From: Tupaia tana
Lineage: Eukaryota > Chordata > Mammalia > Scandentia > Tupaiidae
Direction of reading: 5' to 3'
Assembly: GCA_026018925.1 (NCBI GenBank)
Contig: JAKSZU010000016.1
Coordinates: 4,508,940 to 4,572,939, forward strand
Length of the DNA: 64,000 nt
Numbering within the stretch: position 1 is the first letter of the stretch; each line of letters starts with the position of its first letter. Both the position numbers and the translations under genes were made by a program. Positions 43,133 through 54,604 of the stretch are shown here, piece by piece. The notes below the pieces were generated by a model. The model made no database searches and was not told the origin of the DNA. It saw nothing but the letters and a program-made list of their open reading frames with translations.

Positions 43133-45095
43133 TAAAGTAATTCTTACCATCCTCGGACCCAAGTCCTCTGAGGGAACACAGGTGCTGAGGTTTGTGCAGG
43201 CTCTGTACTCTGGGCCTGGGGTGGGCCTGATCCGCCCACCTGCCAGCAGCCCGTGACCGTGGGGATTCCACCGCTGTCGCTAATCTGGGCAAGGCCGCTC
43301 CACAGCGTGGCAGGTGGGAGTGGGGCCCCGTGGCATTTATGATGGCCCCACAGTAGCTGTGCAGCCTGGTAGGTGCTCACATGTCCTTTTCTCTCTGCAT
43401 CATCCTTTAAGATTGAATTAATAGACAAGAATAAACATTAAAGCAAATGTCCCGGGTATTTTCCACGTGATAGCCGATGGGCCTCCAAGGACACACACGT
43501 TAGCAGCATGGCCGATGCGCGGAGTCTTACTGCGTCCTGTCCGCTGCTGGCCTTGTCCTACCCCAAGGCCACTCGCAGCGAGCTGAACCGTTCATACACT
43601 ATTGACCAGGAAAGGGGGCCTTGGCACTCCGGGCACACGTGCGTCTGCAGGGCGGCCCCCAGGCCTCCCGCCCAGCACCTTATGCTCAGAGAGGTGCCCA
43701 GAGCTGACCTGCGGAACCCGGACAGTAGGGTCTTTCCGGCTAGCACAGCTGGAGATGCCGGGCCTTAGACTTCCACTGCAAATCCGTGTGGGCAGCCGGG
43801 TGGAGGGAAAGCGCCATGGGTCAGGGCTCTCTGTGGTTCCCAGGGCGGACCTCTCTGTGGCCCCAGCGGAGCTCCGGTGCAGCTCTATCCCGTCGGCCTC
43901 AGGCTCTGACTTGTGTTTTGGGCGGTGTCTGTGCAGGGCCTGCTGCAGGAGCCCCAGCGTGTCCTGGAACTGCAGCTGCAAGTTACACCGGGAGCCTCCT
44001 GGGGGCACCCGGGCTCCAGCTGTGCCCCCAGTCAGGCCACCCTCACCCCTCCACCTTCCTCTGACCGGGGAGGGGCAGCACCTTCTCACCCTCTCCTCTC
44101 CTCCCTTGTCACCCTGGGGAGGGGCAGTGCTTTCTCACCTCACCTTCCTCCGTCCTCCATACTAGGGGGTGACCTCTGCTTTCTGCTGCCCCGTGTTCCC
44201 ACCACACAGTTTCAGCCTTGCCTGGAAGGCACCAGCGAACAGAGTAAGGCTCCCAGTTCTGAAGATGGTGTTCTGCAGCTTCCTTTCAATCGTAATACAT
44301 TTGAAAGCACCAACTTGAGGTGTCTGAAAAGGCAGATCTGTCCCGTGTTTGTCTGGAGGTGGTTTTGTTTTCGGTTGCTCATTGTGCGTGGAGAGCACTT
44401 TTGGCCCTGGTTTTGTTTCTTCCCTTCTTATTAAACAGAACAACTCTTAAAAACCTCCTAGTTGCTCCATTCTCAGTTTGCTCTGTTCCTTTAAAGTCGA
44501 GTATTCCTTGTTCCTATGTAACGGTGGTGTGTACTGACGGGAAAAAAAGTGAAGTTTGTAAGCTAGAAGTAAATACAAATGCCTTAATACCGCACCCCTG
44601 CCATGCCCAGATGGAAAACACAATCATCATTTTCATTCTTTTCTGCGTCGTTCCAGAACGTTTCTGCACAGATATGAGCATTTTAGTCATGCCCCACGCA
44701 CTCAGCGTCCTGTCACACACACGGCCCTGCCAGTGTGTCTTGGGTATGTTTCCAATCAGCAAATACAGACCGACTTCATCCGTTAGCAGCTCTCAGTAAT
44801 GAGGGGATGACTTCTCACAGCGCCCCGATTTTGTTGGTTTAGAAAAGCTGCTTTGGACGTATTCCCAGGGTTCTCCCGAAGCCACTGCCTAGTCCCAGAG
44901 CTCTTCCAGTTCGGCTTCCAATAGGGAAGGAGCTTCATCTTCTAAGGCGCGTCCTCCCACTGCTCGGGGGCTTCCTGTTACCTGTGTCTGGGACCAGTTA
45001 CCTTTTTAGTAAGGATGGGCCCGGGTGGAGCCAGAGGCAGACGCTGTGGAGTGTGCAGTCGAGGTCTGGCCTGGAGGAACGCGGGTCCTACTGCA
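43133..45095. other. No gene confirmed; GC-rich to mixed
   Basis: 44060-44155 has an approximate 60-bp duplication (GGGGAGGGGCAG...CTTCTCACC). Overlapping open frames up to 187 codons show no recognisable domain. Confidence 0.3.
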
Positions 45096-45099
45096 TGGA

Positions 45100-45890
45100 G
45101 ATTGCTCCACGCACCTGCCAGGACCGCGGTTGGCAGAAAGGCGGGGATGGCAGGTGTGTGCAGGGGTGTGGGAGGAGGGAACCTTGACGCTGTGGGTAGA
45201 AATGTGTATCAGCATAGCCATTAGGGAGCGTGGTACGCGGTCCCCCCAGAAATACAGCTTCCATGGGACCCAGCGACCCCACCTCTGGGTGAGTGCCCGA
45301 GAGGTGTGAGGGCCGCGTGACGCACACGCCTGCACACTCTGTTCGTAGAGGTGCTCTTCACAGCGGCCACGCTGGGCACCGGCCCCAGGTCCACGGAGGA
45401 AGGTGGCTACTGAGATGTGGTGCACGTGTCCTCCGCGGAGCGCTCTTCAGGCCCGCAGAGGGACCACGTCAGCCATGTGCAGCAACGCGCATGGAGCTGG
45501 AGGGTGCTGTGCTACGTGGAGTGAGGCACGCGCGTGTTCTCACTTACACGTGGGTCTGAAGTACACTCACAGAAGTCGGGATAGAATGGTGGGCACCGGA
45601 GGCAGGGGCTGGGCCAGTGAGGACATGGGTCCAGGGCTGCACAGCCTCGGTTAGGTGGGAGGAGCAAGGCCGACGGTTTTCTGTGCGATTCCTGCGAGTG
45701 TGGACATGGCTAGCGACGGGCATAGCACGTTCAGTATCCCCAGGAGAGTACACTTCAAGAGTTCTCATCACAGAAGTGTCAGATGGTCGAGGTGACGGAT
45801 ATGCTGATCGCCTCGATTTAATCACCCTCCATTGTAATAAAAAGCCATAGCATGACTGCAGTCCAAAATACATGCAAGTGCGATTCCCTG
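45100..45890 (+). mobile_element. LINE-1 3' end (ORF2 C-terminus and 3'UTR), GC-enriched
   Basis: Successive segments follow mammalian L1: GTGTATCAGCATAGCCATTA (45205), CCCAGCGACCCCACCTCTGG (45268), TGTGCAGCAACGCGCATGGA (45476), TGTTCTCACTTACACGTGGG (45535), AGAATGGTGGGCACCGGAGG (45583) and GGTGACGGATATGCTGATCG (45798). These correspond to the ORF2 C-terminal region and 3'UTR. AT-to-GC changes dominate compared with typical AT-rich L1. The reading frame is decayed. Confidence 0.85.
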
Positions 45891-46255
45891 ACACAGGATT
45901 TAAAGCTCAAGCCTTGTGCCTCCAAGTCGGGTGTCTTGGGGATGAAAATGTTCCTGTGATTTGACAAACAGCCTGAGTGCCCCTTAGACCTTTGCTTGTC
46001 TCTGGTCTTCCCTCAGCCGCCTGGGTCCACTGGGACTCTGTTTACCACTTAGGTTTAACAGGAAGGAAACCCAAACAGTGCACTAGAAAAGTCACAGTCA
46101 AAACTCTTACAAACGGTTTCATGAAATCACAGCTTGCTAATTTTCTAGAGGCGTGTGCTGCCAGCACTTGATACTTAGGTGTAATCGGTACAATCAGCAT
46201 CTGACTGCACGACTCCTCCCTTCCAAAGTACTTGTTTTTAGCTAAACCATTTGTA

Positions 46256-46505
46256 TTGGGTTTTCAGAAAAGTCATGATGCATTTTTAAAACATTATTTA
46301 CTTTATTTATTATTAAACTTGCTATCGTCATCTGAGCAGGGGAGGTGAGAAAGCAAGCTGCAAGATCCAGGACTCGAACTGTGGTCGGCCATGTGGGAGT
46401 CCAGTCAGTGCCTTAACCACCACACCATCTGCTGGACCCAGTCCTGATGTATTTTTGCATAGAAAAATCTAGAGAGAATACGTCATGACTTTCCTGACAA
46501 CCCAA
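46256..46505. mobile_element. mariner-type MITE split by a SINE, TA target site
   Basis: TTGGGTTTTCAGAAAAGTCA starts after TA (46254-46255) and TCATGACTTTCCTGACAACC ends before CCAATA with TA at 46506-46507. The arms are inverted repeats. A short t-SINE occupies 46288-46444. The TA duplication is diagnostic of Tc1/mariner transposition. Confidence 0.92.
46288..46444 (-). mobile_element. Short t-SINE nested in a MITE
   Basis: Reverse: AT-rich tail, GAGGTGAGAAAGCAAGCTGC, CAGGACTCGAACTGTGG, ending CATCTGCTGGACCC. TSD TGATGCATTTTT / TGATGTATTTTT (46276-46287 and 46445-46456). The purine tract is short. Confidence 0.92.
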
Positions 46506-46507
46506 TA

Positions 46508-47854
46508 CCTTCTCTCCGAAGCGGCGTTTCTGAGTTTCTGCTCTGGTGTGCGTGCCGATACTCTGGTGGGGGCTCGTGCCCAGCCACTCACGACCCCTGA
46601 CCTCTCGTTCTAGTATGTCTTCAGCCAGCTCCTAATGCCGTATTTCATCCCTTCTCTCCTCAGGAGCCAGAAGCACTCGGGGGAAAGGCAGGGCCCCTCA
46701 GGGCCACTGAGTGGTGCGGCGTTTGGGGTGGGCCGCGGCGACCTGGGCGTAGAGGGTGGAGTTGATTCTGGGACTGGGTCTCTGGAGGGTCTGGGCAGTG
46801 GAGTCCGAGTCCCAGCAGACCCAGGCTATGGAGTAGGTCAAGTCGCCAAGAGCCACTTTCTAGACAAGCTTGTTCTTGAAACAGACAGCACTGTGGACAG
46901 GGAGGTGCGGTCTGTTCGAGGTTTAGAAGAATCGCCCAGTCGTTTCAAGCCACATCCCGGCCCCGTGATGTGAAACCGGCGTGGTCAGGCCGTTCTCTGC
47001 ATGCGGGGGTTGCTGTGGGGCTGGAGGCGCAGGTTACCTGTGCAGGGCTGGGGAGAGCGTGGTGCTGGACCGGCGCTGCGGAGACCACAGTGCGCCTCTC
47101 CCTGCCCTGGCCCCTCCCAGGGTGTGGGCTGGCCGCGGCCGGGACGTGGCCTGCACTGGCCCGCCCCTCCCCTTGCTCTGTCAGCTCGCTTGCCATGGCA
47201 CCGTTGTCCTCATCAGACCACACGGGACTGTGCTTCTGCACGGATGTAGGTCATCCACAGTGCCGGGTCAGTGGTTGGAGGGCCGAGTGAGGAGGCCGTG
47301 TGGGCGTGCTGGGAAAGTCAAGCAGGTGGCATTTTGCCTGAAGGCTCGCTTTAGCTTTGTGACCTATGCATCAGGCATGTTGGAAAATACAAAAACCCTC
47401 CTTACAGAGGTCACACTGTGCGTTTGCTCTTCTAGCGCAGCCTCGAAGAAGGCAAGGGTGAGTGTGGCATGGGAGGCCCAGGCCTGGGTTTGCGGTCGTG
47501 GCTCGCCATGGCCACCTGGAGGCTGGGACTCTGCCACCAGAGGCACCTCCCTGATGAGGTGTCTGCTGGGCAGAGTGTGCGGGCCGTGGTGCAAACCTTC
47601 ATGCAGTCGGACAAGGCCTGGCTGTGTATGCAGACGGGAATCTGCTTTTCCCGTGGGGGCAACTCTGTGGGCCAGCTCCACGCTGGGTAAGCTCATGTTC
47701 ACGGCAGTTGAAACATTTTTAATATCTGAAACCCTGGGGTGTCCTAGCCGTGCCTGTAGTCTTTGATCTCCTCTCCCATTTCCTCTCTCCTATCCCTCTT
47801 GGAGTTTGGTGGGCCATGAGTTTGGGTACCTTCATGGGAGCCGCTCATTTCTGT
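46508..47854. other. GC-rich, no gene confirmed
   Basis: CpG-rich around 46960-47300. One candidate terminal exon is listed separately. A microexon-like CTCTTCTAG...GGCAAGG|GTGAGTG at about 47437-47460 is noted but unsupported. Confidence 0.3.
46664..46973 (+). CDS. Candidate terminal exon, unidentified
   Basis: A good acceptor (TTCATCCCTTCTCTCCTCAG) is followed by about 102 open codons to TGA at 46973: SQKHSGERQGPSGPLSGAAF..., DKLVLETDSTVDREVRSVRG, ending PSRFKPHPGPVM. Gly/Ser-rich first half, charged second half, no domain recognised. No AATAAA at a convincing distance. Confidence 0.22.
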
Positions 47855-47978
47855 GGGCCTTCGGAAAGTGCATGGAAAATGTGTACTAGGAAAAACTCTT
47901 GCATGGATTTCAAAATCCTTTTGCACCAAAATGAACTTGTATTTAGTTCTGCTTTCCCATGAACTTTTTGAAGCCCCT
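47855..47978. mobile_element. Palindromic MITE, intact copy
   Basis: GGGCCTTCGGAAAGTGCATGG and CCCATGAACTTTTTGAAGCCC are inverted ends of a 124-bp element with GCATGGATTTCAAAATCC and TTTTGCACCAAAATGAACTTG inside. It is the same family as the SINE-split copy at 12236-12624. It resembles a dispersed mammalian DNA element I know but cannot name. Confidence 0.8.
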
Positions 47979-50575
47979 TTGTACAGGCTCAAGTCATCTG
48001 AGCACAGTGGAGAAGAGTCACGTGTGTTCTTACGTGAACTTTGTTTTGTGTCACACATCAGGTACTTAGGTAAGTAGCGACATACACCGAGTACACTCAG
48101 TATCTAAATGAGCACTCTGTAATATCTGCTTAGTGAATAAATAAGCACATCGACCACTGCTCTCCAGAAAATGACAACTTTTTCAAGTAATAGTCTTAAA
48201 CTCTCCAAATAGAAGCTATGGGCCTTGAATATTTTAGTGCTTGTTGTTTTAAACAAGTTGCTAAGCACAGGGTTATGACAACCAGATGGAGTGTTTTATC
48301 TCGAGTATTTGAGCTGCTGGGTGGTCTCTTATTAATGGTCCCAAATAATACGATGCAGTTTTAGTTTCGATCAGTTTGTGTACATACTCTGGGGTTTCTG
48401 TTCAGCAGATTAGAGTGATCGTTCCGGCTTTGCAGTAACGGTCTGTGAGCAGCCAACCCTATTTCCAAATCCATATTTGTTGACCTTGACGTGTGCGTGC
48501 ACATGCGTGCACACGCACACACATGCACGTCTGAATGAAGGGGAAATTCCCCTTTGTCCTTTGGGGTTACTGCTTGTGTACATGCACACAGAAAGACTTC
48601 CTGCTTTTCTTGTCAAGGGCTTTAAAGAGAGATCACATTAGTATAACCTTTGCCTCCTGAGGTGTGGATGAGTGACTTGTGGTTGGGATTTAATTTTAAC
48701 AGGTTTTATCAAACTGCTAAAAGATATTGAAAATGTTTAATATGAGAGTCAGGGGCAGTAAATCACACGCAGGCTTGTTAAAGTCGCCGTTCGCCGTGAG
48801 TGACGGGCGGAGCCTGCGTTTCTGCCCAGGGACTTTCATTACGGCACCAATTGGCCACATGACTCTCACCTCGTAACTCTGACCTTAGATGGCTGGTGGA
48901 GAGCGTGGTGAGGGCGGGGTCTCACACCCTCCCTCCCCCTGTGGGAGGTTTTAAAGGCCTAGTCTTTTACCCATTTGTAGGCCATTTGGCTTTTCACAGG
49001 GATTTATAAAAGTCATACTGGAAGGTCGGAGGCGAGTAATTCTTGTGTCACCTGTCACATCGGTGTCTTGTGAACTACTCTCTCGTTCTTTACCCCCCTC
49101 CCCCGAGTTCTCTAATTTTTGCTGTCCCACTTGGCGGATGAGCTCGCTCAGAACACAGGCACAGCCACCTCTGTCCCTGGGGCCGCTGGGCAGCGCTGCC
49201 CCGCCGGCTGTCAGAGCCCAGCTGCTGGTCTTGGCTCCGACTAGGGGAAGCCACTGGAAGTGGGGCTGCTCACCTCCCCGTTGTGACTCAGCGCCACGTC
49301 CAGCCCTGTTAGGGGAGCCGCTGTGCACCTGTGTGTCCGTGTCCTCTGCCTTCCGGCATCGCTGAGTAGCCGCCGGCGGGTGCGAGCTGCAGACCTAAAG
49401 GTCCTGCGGGCTGCCCTTTCCAGAAGAGGAGCGGCCCTCGCCCTAGATCCTCGGGGTGCGCAATGAACACTGAGCGAACGAGACCTGCAGCTCTCCCATG
49501 GGGTTTCGTGCAAATGCAGACACAGCCACCAGCCCGTGTTTGGCTCCCAGTCCCCCCGTGGTAGAGCGGCATTAGCGTGTGTGCCCTGGGGACCGTCTGG
49601 GCTCATCGCCGTACGTGGAAGTCTGGTGAGCACTCCTGGGGGGCCCTCAGGAGGAAAGGACACAGGTGGGGAAACGTGGGCAGGACTGGATGGCGTTCCA
49701 AAGAGCACGGTGAGCATCCTCACGTGTGCGTACGTCTTGAGGGACAGGCCGAGACAGACTGGGATGGAAGAAGGGCTTATGGGAGTGGGCTGCCATGATT
49801 GCTGGGCTGGGGACAGACGTCTACGCACTGCAGAACCCAGGGCCCTGGTGGCGGGGCCCGGAGCCCGCGGAAAGCCGAGGCAGCACACTGAACGCCTGCG
49901 AGCTCGGGCCGTGGACGAGTCCTGGAGCCTGAAGGCAGGTGCCCCTTGAGTTCTGCGTCCAAGGCGACAGAAAGGCTGTCTCGCCCTCTCTCCCGAGGAG
50001 ACCTGTCGTCTTCCGTGTGTGTGCTCCCCGGGCCCCACGTTGGCCGGGCCAGGCCCCCACTCCCAGGTTGAGGGCAGCTCCCGCGTCCTGTCTGCGCAGA
50101 CTCGCAGGAACCTCCTCTAGAAACCACAGGCAGACAGGAAGCTTGGCGGGTTTGCAGGTATGCCTAGTCCAGTTAGGTGGGCACCCCGTACTCACCACCC
50201 CGGGCCTCTTCACTGAGGCCTGCAGGGGGAGGCAGGCCAGGGCACCGGCCAGTGACCGGCCAGTGACCGTGAGAACGCGACAGCCTTGGTGTGTGACGGG
50301 AGGCAGCCGCACCCACGGGGAGCCACCGTGCATGCGGACAGCTTCGGACTTTTCCAGACCGAAGGCAACTCCTGTGTGCCCACGTGTGCCCCTCGTCCCC
50401 TTCTGGGGTCGTCAGTCTCATTTCTCACGGGGACCTTCAGCAACCATTCCAGTTGAGGTGCACGATTGGTCTGTTAGTTTGGTTGGTTTGTCTTATTTTA
50501 CTTTGACTATTCTGTAGTCACAGTATAGCCTCAGGCACATCCTTTTAAAATTCAATTAAAATTATTATTATTTTT
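47979..50575. other. No gene confirmed; AT-rich then GC-rich
   Basis: 47979-48900 is AT-leaning and repeat-free by eye. 49100-50450 is GC- and CpG-rich with overlapping frames on both strands up to 265 codons (minus 49241-50038). No domain recognised. The lack of stops follows from composition. Confidence 0.3.
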
Positions 50576-50577
50576 AA

Positions 50578-50749
50578 AAAATTTGCTATAGGGTATGTGC
50601 ATTCACCAGAGAGAAAGAGACAGAGACAGAGAGAGAGAACGGGAAAAGAGAGAGAAAGCGAGAAAGCAAGCCGCTGGGTCTGAGACTTGAACTGCGGTCA
50701 GCCATGTGGTTATCCAGCGCCTCAACTACCACTCCACCTGCTGGCCCTG
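50578..50749 (-). mobile_element. t-SINE intermediate (short body, long-form tail)
   Basis: Reverse: TTTGCTATAGGGTATGTGCA is the long-form tail end, but the body passes directly from the GAGAGAGAGAACGG/GAGAGAAAGCGAGAAAGCAAG purine stretch to GCCGCTGGGTCTGAG and the head, which is the short-form junction. It ends CCACCTGCTGGCCC. Confidence 0.85.
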
Positions 50750-50756
50750 GTCTGTG

Positions 50757-51205
50757 AGTTTTGCAAGGATCCCATAACGGAGGAGTGCCAAGAATGGAAT
50801 GGCTCCAAATAGCAGAAATCCACGGTCTCACAGTTCTGGAGGCTCAACGTCCAAAACCAAGGTGCTGGCAGGGCAGGCTCCCTCTCAGGGCTCCAGAGAC
50901 AAGCCATGCCTGCCCTCTTCTGACCTTCTGCAGGGCCATCACCCCAGCCCTCTGTCCCCCATGACAGTCTCCCACTGTGTCTCCACACCGCCTTCCCTCC
51001 ATGTCCGTCTGTCTCTGTGCTCAGGTTCCACCCTTTCATAAGGACGTGTGCCGTATTAGGTTAGGGCCCGCCTTCCCTTGTAACCTCATTTCAATTACTT
51101 ACTCCTGTAAGGGTCTTGTCTCCAAATAAGGTCACAGTCCAACATACTGGGTGGTAAGGACTTCAGCATTTTTTTTGAGAGGATACGATTCAGTCCATGA
51201 TAGGG
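50757..51205 (-). mobile_element. MLT1-like LTR (ERVL-MaLR), reverse
   Basis: TCTCACAGTTCTGGAGGCTC, AACCAAGGTGCTGGCAGGGC, TTCATAAGGACGTGTGCCG, ATTAGGTTAGGGCCCGCC, CTTGTCTCCAAATAAGGTCAC and TACGATTCAGTCCATGATA follow the reverse complement of the MLT1 consensus as I remember it. An ancient LTR with no internal retroviral sequence. Confidence 0.7.
50767..50924 (+). repeat. Inverted duplication, left arm
   Basis: GGATCCCATAACGGAGGAGT through TGCCCTCTTCTGACC matches the reverse complement of 51771-51927, with about nine mismatches in 158 bp by hand count (about 94 percent). It includes part of the MLT1-like LTR. Confidence 0.9.
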
Positions 51206-51316
51206 GGTATCCCAGGTCAATATCTGAAAGACTGTTTGACTTCAAAAGTGGAGCTTTCCTTATAAACATATGGCCAAACAAAACATGTCATTCTCTGAAT
51301 TTACAAAGGCTGGAAC

Positions 51317-51590
51317 GGGGCCAGCAGATGGCGTAGCAGTTACTGGACTCCCTAATGGCCGACCGCAGTTCGAGTCCCGGACCCACCGGCATGAAAATCA
51401 CACTGCATGTGTATGCATGCATGCCCAGGATCCCAGGAAGAGAATGGAGGAGAAGGAATCGCAGCATGGCCATGTATCCTGCTGGCTGATTTCTCCCTTC
51501 ACTCTCATTGTCTCTGTCTCTCTCCAGTGAGCACACATGCCCTAAGGCAAAATCCTCTTAAAAGGAAAAAAAAAAAAAAAAGAAAAATAA
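51317..51590 (+). mobile_element. Long t-SINE with 13-bp TSD
   Basis: GGGGCCAGCAGATGGCGTAGC, perfect B box AGTTCGAGTCC, GCATGCATGCCCAGGATCCC, GAATGGAGGAGAAGGAATCG and TGCCCTAAGGCAAAATCC. TSD CAAAGGCTGGAAC / GCAAGGCTGGAAC at 51304-51316 and 51591-51603. Confidence 0.93.
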
Positions 51591-51770
51591 GCAAGGCTGG
51601 AACAAGATCACTGCGGCTTTCTAAGCGGGCTCAGAGGCTGGTTGTGGTGCCAGGGCGTTTCTCGTTGGATGTACACGCCCTGGCACTCATAGGTTGGGAA
51701 GGGGTTGAAGAAGGAACTATGAAAGCTTGCCCTGGGATTATAGCACAGGCCAACGTGTGAGATATCCTGG

Positions 51771-51927
51771 TGAGAAGAGGGCAGGCACGGCTCATCTCTG
51801 GAGCCCTGAGAGGGAGTCTGCCCTGCCGGCACCGTGGTTTTGGACGTTGAGCCTCCAGAACTGTGAGACCATGGATTTCTGCTATTTGGAGCCATTCCAT
51901 TCTTGGCACTCCTCCGTTACGGGATCC
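51771..51927 (-). repeat. Inverted duplication, right arm
   Basis: Reverse-complement partner of 50767-50924, separated by about 846 bp that include a long t-SINE. It lacks the rest of the MLT1-like LTR, so it is a partial copy. Confidence 0.9.
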
Positions 51928-51935
51928 CCGTGAAC

Positions 51936-54345
51936 ATCGCCGTGTTCTTCCCTCATGTTCATCATCTCCTTGGCTGACGCTCAGTGTTTGGATGTAAATA
52001 GGAGGTGTGGCTCCCAAACCAGTCACATTTTTTTCCTCAATTTTGCATTTTAGTCATAACAGATAGAATGCATGCCTGTAAGTGACGTCAGAGACCATGG
52101 AGTGCCAAAATGCCGTTATGAGTTAATCATGGAATACTGTTAAATTGTATTATTTGTTCTTTAGTCTCTGTTTCTGTCCCTTATCTGCCCCAGGAAGAAA
52201 TAGAGGATTAAAAGAACAAACTTGACTCTCATGTCTCAAGTAGGGTAAGACAGAGACCGACAGGGCACTTCCCCACACTCAGAGGAGGAGAGAGAGAAGA
52301 TATGCACTCATAAAGACAGCACATGATTTCAAAAGGGTTGCCAGTGCGCCTGCCATTCCACTCAGTGAAAACATCTGAAAATGAGCATTAGGTGGAGTGT
52401 GGGTCTGCCCTTCCCTCCGCCCCAGCTCCCTTTGGCTGTCCGGTGTTGGCATCTTGCTGCAGGGAACTTAATTCCAGTGTTTACCGGGCCTTCTTCCATG
52501 TTGGAAGGGGGGTCTATTATGACCCTTAAACACAAGCTACCTACTTCATGATATAGGCAATCAAAACAAGAGCGGTCTACCCCACTGCCCGGCAGTGTCA
52601 GGAGATTTCAGAGGCTAAATGTTACCTACGATCTTAGCACCTGTCCTGACATAGACTTATGAACGAATCCGCCAGTCAGGAGGGGTCTCTGGCGGATGTG
52701 GTCCGTGGTCTCACTTCGGGTCTCCTCAACTCCATTGTTTTCAAAATTTGAAGTTAAACCCTCTTCTTAGGTCTTAGGGGTGGGAAACAACTAAGCTCGT
52801 TTTTCCCGGCTATGCAATGTCAGTTTGGAGGCCTGGGCCGAAGCCGCCTGTGGACGGGTGCCGAGACCACCTCAGCACAGACGGTTGCGCTGGTCTCACC
52901 GGAGCGGGCTTCCCCTGAGTGGGCCTCGCAGCAGCCTGGGCTTGCACGTGAGTGTGTGCCAGATGCATCGCGGCCGCCCCCCTAAAGACCGTTTCAGCTC
53001 CTTCTTAGTCTCCAGTTGCCTCGGTATCTGCCTGCCCCAGTGCTGGGGGAGCCTCGACGGAACCCGTCCGGGATCCCCGGGACGTCACGTGCTTTTCCGA
53101 GCTTTCCTCCTGCAGCAGGACCTGGGATGACAGCAGGCGGTCTCAGCACCCACAGGGAACCCACAGTTTGGTTTCCCTTGATAACCTCAGGGACCGTCAC
53201 CCTGCTTCTCACGGTCTCCCCGAGTTCCGTGACGGCTGAGTGTGGAGAAGGGCTGAGGACGCCCCGAGAGTCACTGTTCATGGCTGCCATGTGACCTTGC
53301 AGCCCAGAGCATAGAGCTGTTGAAACGTGCTTGGTCAGGCCTGACCCACAGTTCTGCCTGAGCCCCGAGCAGCTGACATGCCAGCGCCGTGCCTTGGGCT
53401 GCCCTGGGAAGGCTTGATCACAGCCCATCTGGGGCACTGCATCGCGGGTGTGGACATGGTGCCCGGAGGTCGGAGCCTCTGGGAGCCTTCACCGGGATGC
53501 CATGGAGCTGGGTGAGCAGCCTCTGCGGGTTCCGTGGGTTCCTGCCTCCCAGGCAGCCCTGTGCAGGGCAGGTGTCAGCTCGCCAGCTCCTGGCCGCTGC
53601 CCTTCCTGAGTGGAGAGGCCCGGAGGAGCGAGCGCGATGGAGGTAGGCCACCCCCGCCTCCTCCCGGCCTGTCTGGGCTGCGTGTCTGTGGGAGGTCGGG
53701 GGCCCTCGGCTCCATGTCTGTCGTCAGGTCCTGCTGGCTTCCGTGGCCTCCAGGTGCGCCGGGCTCTGTGACACCTCGGCAGTCTCACTTAACGGGCCTC
53801 GGGTACATGAACAGGGACTGTTTATTCCAGTGTGGTGGCTTTGAGCAGAAATAAATCTGTCTGAGAAAACGGCCGAGTCACTGCGGTTCTTCTCTTTGTG
53901 GTTTCTGCCCAGTCTCCTTTCAGACAGTTCTGTCCTCACAGCTGCGGGACAAGGGTCAGGAGACCCTTCACCTGCTAAAGCTGCAGCCTGCATCCCAGCC
54001 GCACCTGGCCCAGCAGAGGCCGCGAACTCTTGCCACACGTTCTTGCCCAGAGCAAGAGCGGGTCACACACGTTACCCTGGGAGATACGGGCACAGAGTGA
54101 TTCACCACCAAGGGCGTGCACGTTCTCCTCGGGAGGAGACAAATTAATGTGCTCACGATTGTGCGCGTGTCCCATGGACAGGCAGCTCATGGGCCGACTG
54201 GGAAGCAGGCTGCCCCGAGGAGGTCGAGCAGGTTTGGGGCTTGGACAACGGACTGGCAATTACCCTGGCTAGGGTGCACCTGGTTAAAATGTTTAAAATA
54301 TCCTTTAGTTTTGTTGTCGGAAGGGTGGTCTCTCACTTCCTTTCA
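51936..54345. other. No gene confirmed; GC-rich 52.8-54.2 kb
   Basis: 51936-52800 is mixed, repeat-free by eye. 52800-54270 is GC- and CpG-rich with overlapping frames. No domain recognised. Confidence 0.3.
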
Positions 54346-54349
54346 TCTT

Positions 54350-54600
54350 GGTTACGGTTTTTGTCATAGGGCACGTGTGCTCCTGGAGAGGAGAGACAGA
54401 GGGAAAGTGGGAAATCACTCCCCAGGGGCGATGGCCATGGCACAGTCCCGTCTCCCTGTTCTCCTCTCGGGATTTTTGGGCGCGCGCACACACACGTGCT
54501 CCACGTGGTTTTCAAGCTGCCAGGTCCAAGACTCCAGCCGAGGCCGGCTGGCCATGTGGGGGCCTGGCACTTTAACTCCCACGTCACCTGCCGGCTCCTC
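54350..54600 (-). mobile_element. Long t-SINE
   Basis: Reverse: TACGGTTTTTGTCATAGGGC, AGGGAAAGTGGGAAATCAC, CTCGGGATTTTTGGGCGC, GGTCCAAGACTCCAGCCG, ending TCACCTGCCGGCTCC. Confidence 0.88.
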
Positions 54601-54604
54601 TTAG

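Noticed and set aside
47437..47460. 22-nt microexon between CTCTTCTAG and GGTGAGTG
   Set aside because: Splice-like signals alone at this length occur often by chance, and there is no reading-frame evidence.
49241..50038. 265-codon minus frame
   Set aside because: GC-rich composition removes stops. Frames overlap on the other strand, no domain is recognised and the residue pattern is not protein-like.
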